In this document: piece by piece, positions 62,050 through 64,000 of the stretch
How positions within the stretch are numbered: position 1 is the stretch's first letter
Layout: the number at the start of each line of letters is the position of its first letter
Source of the DNA: Streptomyces wuyuanensis
GTDB lineage: Bacteria > Actinomycetota > Actinomycetes > Streptomycetales > Streptomycetaceae
NCBI RefSeq assembly: GCF_900103455.1
Contig: NZ_FNHI01000019.1
Location: 1 to 64,000 of the forward strand
Direction: 5' to 3'
DNA length: 64,000 nucleotides
The notes under the pieces: model-generated
The model's database searches: none
The model's input: only the letters and a program-made list of their open reading frames with translations
What the model was told of the DNA's origin: nothing
Translations under genes and position numbers: made by a program

Positions 62050-62259
62050 ATGACCAATCCGTTCGAGGACGCCGACGGCGTCTACTCGGTGCTCGTCAAC
62101 GACGAGAACCAGCACAGCCTGTGGCCCGACTTCGTGGATGTGCCGGCCGGCTGGCGGGCCGTCCACGGGCCGGCGTCCCGGCAGTCCTGTCTGGACTGGA
62201 TCGAGGCCCACTGGACGGACATGCGGCCCAGGAGCCTGGCCGAGTCGATGGACGGCTGA
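62050..62259 (+). CDS. MbtH-like protein
   Basis: 69 residues from ATG 62050-62052, with GAGGAGGAGAT upstream, 77 bases after the NRPS stop. Complete MbtH signature: NPFEDADGVYSVLVNDENQHSLWPDFVDVPAGWRAV and CLDWIEAHWTDMRPRSL, with the conserved Trp residues. MbtH proteins bind A domains and are often needed for their solubility or activity. Co-transcription with the NRPS is expected; homologue of CchK of the coelichelin cluster. Confidence 0.95.
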   Translation: MTNPFEDADGVYSVLVNDENQHSLWPDFVDVPAGWRAVHGPASRQSCLDWIEAHWTDMRPRSLAESMDG

Positions 62260-62297
62260 ACCCGGGGCCCGTCGCCCCGGCGGCGGGTGCCGAACCT

Positions 62298-62335
62298 GCG
62301 GGGCCGGCCCCGGAGTCCACCGCGGCCGGCCCCGC
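62298..62335. terminator. 12-bp hairpin between convergent genes
   Basis: GCGGGGCCGGCC (62298-62309) pairs perfectly with GGCCGGCCCCGC (62324-62335), 14-base loop. It ends the NRPS-mbtH transcript and faces the siderophore-receptor gene. Confidence 0.7.
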
Positions 62336-62353
62336 CGCACGTCCGGGACGGAG

Positions 62354-63421
62354 TCAGGAGGCGGGCTGCTCGACCTTGGTGGCGGGCGAGCCGTCGACGG
62401 CCGCCGCCAGCTGCGGGGCGAGCCGTTCGATGACGTACGGCAGGCTGAGCACGGACACGAAGGACGTGGCGTGCCCGAAGTCGCTGGTCTCGTCGACGAA
62501 CACCTCGCGCCCCTCCTTCACGACCTTGAGGTCCTTGTACGAGGCGTCCTTGTGCAGCTTCTGCGTGTCCTTCGCCACGTCGCCGACGATCCAGACGACG
62601 GCGCCCTGGTCGAGCAGGTCGGTGCGCTCCTTGCTGATGTTGGCGCCGAACTTGTCACCGATCGCCTTGTCCAGACCGTCGGGCATGGTGAAGCCGAGGC
62701 CCGTGAGGACGCGGGAGCGGGAGTCCTGGCTGCCGAAGACGAAGATGCCCTCGTACGGGGTGGCCATGACGGCGGTGGTGCCCTTGAAGGCGGGGTGCTC
62801 CCTGGCTGTGGCCGCGATCTCCGCCTCGACGGACTCGACGGCCTTCGCGGCCTCCTCCGCCTTGCCGAGCGCGCGTCCCACGGTCTTCGTCTGCTCCTGC
62901 CAGGGAATGCCGTAGTCGTTGTGCTCCTTCGGCTGGGCGACCACGGGCGCGAAGGCGGAGAGCGACGCGTACTGCTCCTTGGTCAGCCCGCCGTACAGCG
63001 CCAGGATCAGGTCCGGCTTGAGGGCGGCGATCCGCTCCACCTGCGGGCCGGTCCCGGTGTCCTTGAGCACGGTCGGGGCCTGACCGGCGCCCAGTTCGTC
63101 CTGCGCCCAGGGTCCGATGGCTCCCTGGTAGCCGCCGAGCCACTCGGTGGTGCCGACGGGGACCTTCCCGAGGGCGAGCACCGCGTCCTGGTCGGTGAGG
63201 CCCACGGTGACGATGCGCTTGGGTTCCGACTTGATCGTGGTGCTGCCGTACTTGTGGGCGATGGTCACCGGGAAGGCGCCCCCACCGCCCGACGTACTCG
63301 CCTCGGCTCCGGAGCCGGCGGATCCGGTGTCGGAGCCGCCGCCGCACGCGGCGGTGGCGAGCAGCATGAGGGCGGAGGCCAGCGCGGCGGCGAGGCGTGG
63401 GGCTCTGCGGGAGCGGGGCAT
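62354..63421 (-). CDS. ferric-siderophore-binding lipoprotein
   Basis: 355 residues from ATG 63419-63421, with GAAGGAAAG upstream. Lipoprotein signal with lipobox ATAAC (Cys26), then a Gly/Ser linker. The FecB/FhuD/FepB fold shows YGSTTIKSEPKRIVTVGLTDQDAVLALGKVPVGTTEWLGGYQG, ERIAALKPDLILALYGGLTKEQYASLSAFAPVVAQP, and GVVWIVGD-like segments. It captures the iron-loaded siderophore outside the membrane and delivers it to the FecCD permeases. Equivalent to CchF. It is transcribed with the ABC exporter gene upstream and is separated from the importer operon by the NRPS. Confidence 0.93.
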   Translation of the reverse strand: MPRSRRAPRLAAALASALMLLATAACGGGSDTGSAGSGAEASTSGGGGAFPVTIAHKYGSTTIKSEPKRIVTVGLTDQDAVLALGKVPVGTTEWLGGYQGAIGPWAQDELGAGQAPTVLKDTGTGPQVERIAALKPDLILALYGGLTKEQYASLSAFAPVVAQPKEHNDYGIPWQEQTKTVGRALGKAEEAAKAVESVEAEIAATAREHPAFKGTTAVMATPYEGIFVFGSQDSRSRVLTGLGFTMPDGLDKAIGDKFGANISKERTDLLDQGAVVWIVGDVAKDTQKLHKDASYKDLKVVKEGREVFVDETSDFGHATSFVSVLSLPYVIERLAPQLAAAVDGSPATKVEQPAS

Positions 63422-63519
63422 CGGTCTTTCCTTCGTTCGGGCTCCGGTGGAGCGGTCGTGCGGGGGGTGGCGGCTGGTGCGGTTCCTGAGGAGCGGCGCG
63501 AGCGGGCGTCCTGTGGTCC

Positions 63520-63557
63520 GGGCGGTCGTACGGGGACGGGCGGGCGGTCGTACGGGG
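63520..63557. repeat. 16-bp direct repeat
   Basis: GGGCGGTCGTACGGGG occurs at 63520-63535 and 63542-63557, in the gap between the exporter and binding-protein genes. No iron box is visible here. Confidence 0.8.
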
Positions 63558-63586
63558 GCGGCGGGGGCGGCCGTGTCGCGCGGCGG

Positions 63587-64000
63587 CTAGGAGTCGGTGT
63601 CGCGCGTGTCCGACCAGGCCTCCCACAGCGCCGCGTAGGGGCCCTGGGCGGCGCGCAGTTCGTCGTGGGTGCCGGACTCGACGATCCGCCCGGCTTCCAT
63701 GACCACGATCCGGTCGGCCGCCGCCGCCTGGCTCAGCCGGTGGGCGACGACGAGTGCCGTCCGGCCGTCCACGGCGCGTGCCACCGCCTTCTCGAGCGCG
63801 CGCGCTCCCGCACTGCCCGCTTCGGCGGTCGCTTCGTCGAGGATCACGAGCGGCGGATCGGCGAGGATCAGCCGGGCGAGGGCGAGGGCCTGCGTCCTCG
63901 CCCCGTCGAGCCGGTGTCCGCCGTCCCCGACGACGGTGGCGAGACCGTCGGGGAGTTCCTCCGCCCAGACGAGGGCGTCGACGCGGTCGAGCGCCGCGCG
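63587..64000 (-). CDS. ABC transporter (siderophore-export type), C-terminal part, cut by window edge
   Basis: 138 codons of the ATP-binding domain up to the stop at 63587-63589; the frame is open to the right edge. It reads LPDGLATVVGDGGHRLDGARTQALALARLILADPPLVILDEATAEAGSAGARALEKAVARA, then ALVVAHRLSQAAAADRIVVMEAGRIVESGTHDEL. Walker B and H-loop His are intact; the signature LSGGQ is degenerate (LDGAR), and the D-loop is AEAGSAG. This wording is found in one subunit of the heterodimeric exporters of actinobacterial siderophore clusters (CchG/CchI type). Role: probably export of the finished siderophore; the partner subunit would lie to the right. Confidence 0.85.
   Translation of the reverse strand, partial: RAALDRVDALVWAEELPDGLATVVGDGGHRLDGARTQALALARLILADPPLVILDEATAEAGSAGARALEKAVARAVDGRTALVVAHRLSQAAAADRIVVMEAGRIVESGTHDELRAAQGPYAALWEAWSDTRDTDS

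Noticed and set aside
62354..63586. Iron box upstream of the receptor/exporter genes
   Set aside because: No TTAGG-type palindrome is visible between 63422 and 63586; the controlling box, if any, should lie before the exporter gene beyond the window.

Overview
This window is high-GC actinobacterial DNA, almost certainly a Streptomyces chromosome and probably an arm region. Evidence: GC-rich third codon positions, GTG starts with strong Shine-Dalgarno sites, DtxR/DmdR-type iron boxes, a SigK/RskA pair, a CHAT-STAND-TPR protein, and many truncated genes and insertion-sequence relics.

Layout. 1-5.4 kb: edge of an IS256-type element, a secreted lysyl-oxidase-like protein, then a scar of broken genes (a frameshifted small gene, a DJ-1/PfpI remnant, an Ntn-hydrolase remnant). 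5.5-9.4 kb: a formamide module, with NAD-dependent formate dehydrogenase divergent from a zinc-ribbon protein, an AmiS/UreI channel and formamidase; together they could take formamide to ammonia plus CO2. 9.6-13.6 kb: a SigK/RskA stress module with a fasciclin lipoprotein and a membrane molybdopterin oxidoreductase. 13.8-17.7 kb: a CHAT-protease/STAND-ATPase/TPR protein overlapping a small membrane protein gene, a conflict- or immunity-like pair. 18-25.7 kb: GT-C membrane protein, SpoIIE-type phosphatase, Tn3-family relics, a beta-propeller-like protein and a coupled MarR pair. 25.9-37.1 kb: accessory region with serine-protease tail fragments, GNATs, an SDR, a TPR/polyprenyl-synthase pair, a lone TOPRIM protein, a PlsC acyltransferase and a decapitated response regulator.

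37.1-64 kb: a hydroxamate-siderophore cluster. An ornithine N-hydroxylase and an N-formyltransferase supply hydroxyornithine building blocks. A single NRPS of about 6,370 residues has the order (partial C)-A-MT-PCP / C-A-PCP / C-A-MT-PCP / C-A-PCP / C-A-PCP-E and would assemble a pentapeptide with two N-methylated residues. MbtH assists adenylation; a FecCD-type ABC importer with a lipoprotein receptor retrieves the ferric complex; a multidrug-type ABC transporter, cut by the right edge, probably exports it. Two iron boxes control the divergent promoters. The layout resembles coelichelin and, by module count and N-methylation, scabichelin-type clusters. The synthetase has several odd features: a leucine in place of the catalytic histidine of C3, a terminal epimerase without thioesterase, a starter half-C domain and a repeat-built insertion in A4.
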